NCBI GenBank assembly: GCA_038502055.1
Contig: JAXRKN010000041.1
Coordinates: 3,143,501 to 3,207,500 of the forward strand
Origin: Tanytarsus gracilentus
Taxonomy: Eukaryota; Arthropoda; Insecta; Diptera; Chironomidae
DNA: 64,000 nt
Direction of reading: 5' to 3'
Shown here: positions 61,400 to 64,000 of the stretch, piece after piece
How positions within the stretch are numbered: position 1 is the stretch's first letter
Layout of the letters: each line of letters begins with the position of its first letter
Made by a program: the position numbers and the translations under genes
Notes under the pieces: generated by a model
What the model saw: the letters and a program-made list of their open reading frames with translations, nothing else
What the model was told of the DNA's origin: nothing
Databases searched by the model: none

Positions 61400-63200
61400 T
61401 CAAAAATTTTCCTGTTCATTGAGTTCTCATAAATCTTTTTGATGTTCTGACAAAACAAAACACAGACAAGCTTTTATCGAGTTTAATTAATTTATCACAC
61501 TCAATTGTGTGCAGGCAATGTATTGAGGAATGTTCGGATGAAAAACCCATAAGCATCAATTTGGTGTCATGTAAGAAATGTTGTTGATGGAAAACTATTG
61601 TGAACAAGTTTTCATCTTTCTCCATCCAATGTAACTTTTTCCTGAGGTTCCTCGATAAACAATTTAAAGTTGTCATGTAATTTTCGGTCTCACATGTGAA
61701 TAGATCGGGAGGGGAGAAAAAAAGTTTCGAACAAGATTGAGTGAAAAACTTTCCATATATTTGTGTGTGTCCATGTAAAAACTTATTTAGAAAGTTCAAG
61801 TTGTAAGCCATTGTAATAAAGGTCCTTGATCAGTGGGTAATATTGTGGAAGAGAACATGAAGTGAAACTTTTCAATAAAATATTATTATAGACGTCTTCA
61901 TTGATTTTCAATTTCTTATTTTGAAGCTTTCCAATTTCATTTCCGTTTCTAATATCGAATAATAAAAGTTACGATAAGGACCGATATTATAGTCACTCGA
62001 CCATCGTTGGTGGGCTGCTTACTAAATATTTTTTGAATACTTTTTAAATATTACTCGAATTTAAACATCTCAAAATAAATTCATATCCATTAAGATTTAA
62101 ATTTTAAATACCATCAAAATAAAAGCTTTCCAAAGTTCTCTGATGCATGTTTTCTCCCATTCCACGCAACCAGGAAGGAACTCATGAAACTTTTTACTTT
62201 AACTCCGAAGTAAAATCCTCGAAGTGTATTAAGAAAGCATTTGAGAGCGACATGAAATGTCAATTTTAAACCCCATTTTGTTGTTATTCTTACTTACTGT
62301 AGCAATTGAAAGGGATTTTGGGTAGCAACAACAAAAAAGGGAAAATTTCAGATTAATGAACCTCAAAATGAGAAAATACGTCATAAAATAATGAATTGTG
62401 ATTTACCTCAGCGAGAGAGGGTTGTAAAATTATCCTATTAAATTTTAAAGTCACTTAAATCGTGAGGATAGGAAAAATTTAGAAAATTCGATTAAATTCA
62501 AGGAATTTAAAAATAAAAAAATATTTGAGAAAAAAGTAAAAAAGCCCATCGGAAGCTTTTCTAGAGCTTTTTTAAAATTTTGTAAAAATAATCAAATTTA
62601 GCTCAAATAAAGCTGTTTCTTAATTTAAGAATCTTAAATCCCTTCATTCGTTTTTTGCTTCTTTTCACCTCCCACACAGTTTCATCGTCACCATGTTGAT
62701 TTGATTCATCTTTAATTAAATGAAAATCAGCATAAATGAAATAAAGCTCTAACAGTATCATTAATTCACATTGAATATGTTAACTTTATTTACATTCAAC
62801 TTTGAATAACATGTGAACGGCTTGAAAAATAAATAAGGACTGCTTTAAGAATAATCGATGATGATGTTGAAACACAGTCACGTAGTCCGAAGTGACGGAA
62901 GGAATATAAAAACTTTCTTCGTTTCTCTTTCACATTCAGCTTTGTGCTAATTTGATTTTAATGTCACGAGCAATTGGTGATTTCTTCATTGATTTACTGT
63001 GAAGCGAGTTGAAGAGTTTTATTGAAATCACAATTGAATGACGTAAATGAAATAATTTTTTGCCCCGACTGCCAACTAAATTCACAATTCCATCAAGTTC
63101 ATATTTACCCAAGGAACTCTCAAACCCCTTTTTTGGTTCTTGCTCACACACATAAAGTAAATTTATTTCCATTCTTCGAAGCTTCTCTTCCCTGGTGATT
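61400..63200. other. Gene-free AT-rich stretch
   Basis: The 131-codon minus-strand frame at 61416-61811 and the 78-codon frame at 62936-63172 have no support beyond being open (see rejected items). Confidence 0.4.
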
Positions 63201-63339
63201 TTTTTAATAAAATTTTTTTTTTGTTTATATATTAAAAAATTATTTAATTTTATTATATAAAATTACTATTTATTTTATAGTTTTTTTATTATTTTGTTTT
63301 CTTTATTTTCTATGGTATTTTGGCGTTAAAATTGAGGGA

Positions 63340-63890
63340 ATGATGTGTGCCGTACTTCTGGTTTGAGGATTTAGGTATTTGTTGTTTTGAGTTGGCTAAC
63401 AATTTTAGTAGTGCTGACTTATGTTTAGGTTGTGGAATGTCTCGACAGTTAATATTATGTATTAATGTTTTGTATGAGGGTGTGAGAAATCTTATTTGAA
63501 TGAGATTTTATTTATTATTTGATTGTATTTAAAAATATAGATTTTTTTAATATTGGATTAGGATTTAAGATGTTTGACTTGGTGGTGATGATTGAATGGG
63601 ATTGTGGTGAGGGTGTAGAGGGTGGTTGTGATTAGTTTGGCGTTGGATGTTGTTTTAGGTTGCTTATGATTGTGTGGGGTGTTGGGTTGAGTTTCTTGTG
63701 CTTAAGGTAGGCGTTTGGTTGATGGGGGTGTAGCCGGGTGGTTCTTTTGGTGTTTGGGTTGGGGTGAGTATTGGTTGAGGTGCTGGGGGTGTGGTGTTTG
63801 GTGATGGTGTTGGGTGTGTGGTTGTTTTGGGGTGATGTGGTGTTGTTGGTGGTGGTTTTTGTGTGGGGGTGTGTGGGTGTGTTGGCTGCT
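63340..63890. repeat. Strand-asymmetric G/T-rich, nearly C-free block
   Basis: The plus strand is mostly G and T. The 240 bases at 63,601-63,840 contain only nine C. The preceding 63,190-63,310 is almost pure A/T. There is no fixed tandem period and no reading frame. It may be a diverged simple-sequence satellite, subtelomeric-type DNA or a sequencing/assembly artefact. Confidence 0.6.
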
Positions 63891-64000
63891 AATTTATTTT
63901 AACTTTGACACAAGAATCTTTTAGAAATTTATCTAAAGTTATTTTATATTTAATTTTTTTAAATTATTGTTTTTTGATAATTAAATTTAAGTTGTTTTTT

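Noticed and set aside
61416..61811. 131-codon minus-strand frame next to retroposon copy B
   Set aside because: No recognisable domain; its upstream end lies in ordinary flank and it overlaps no element homology. Chance is the simplest reading, though expression data could change this.
62936..63172. 78-codon minus-strand frame
   Set aside because: Somewhat protein-like composition but no family and no splice or promoter support.
1..64000. CRISPR arrays, operons, ribosome binding sites, riboswitches
   Set aside because: The DNA is from an intron-bearing eukaryote. No array of spaced direct repeats was seen.

Overview
The window is nuclear DNA from an insect, most likely a nematoceran fly (a midge-type dipteran). 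It encodes Orco, 7tm_6 odorant receptor, classic odorant-binding protein, sigma GST and GMC oxidoreductase genes. Background DNA is very AT-rich, most introns are short GT-AG introns of about 60-200 nt, and TATA/Inr promoters sit upstream of several secreted-protein genes. The species cannot be fixed from this window alone. All gene models below are hand-spliced; every exon set was checked for GT-AG junctions and preserved reading phase.

Region 1 (1-26,712) is gene-dense. It holds Orco (+), a CRAL-TRIO lipid-carrier gene (+) with a distant noncoding first exon, a convergent odorant receptor (-), a GMC oxidoreductase (+) whose proposed first intron holds a small secreted-protein gene, an odorant-binding protein (+) tail-to-tail with an astacin (-), OSTC (-) head-to-head with sigma GST (+), ribosomal protein RpL3 (+) and LAMTOR5 (+). 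The introns of RpL3 carry box C/D snoRNA genes. One has a 14-nt guide matching the 18S rRNA site served in human by U83, which is also hosted in RPL3.

Region 2 (26,713-64,000) is gene-poor. I find one four-exon serine protease homologue (-) that has lost its catalytic serine, one unidentified coding exon at 49.4 kb, and one strong promoter with a noncoding exon at 53.5 kb that points to a gene beyond the window. Mobile DNA is clear here: a hAT-type MITE with a perfect 8-bp target duplication, and two copies of one retroposon-like family with 23-24 bp target duplications. There is also a roughly 97-bp minisatellite, a degenerate roughly 100-bp repeat array, and an almost C-free G/T-rich block at the right end.

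There is no single pathway. The chemosensory genes (Orco, tuning receptor, OBP) would act in antennal neurons and sensillum lymph. RpL3, OSTC and LAMTOR5 are housekeeping genes for translation, N-glycosylation and lysosomal mTORC1 signalling. GST, GMC oxidoreductase, astacin and the CRAL-TRIO protein are metabolic or digestive-type genes.
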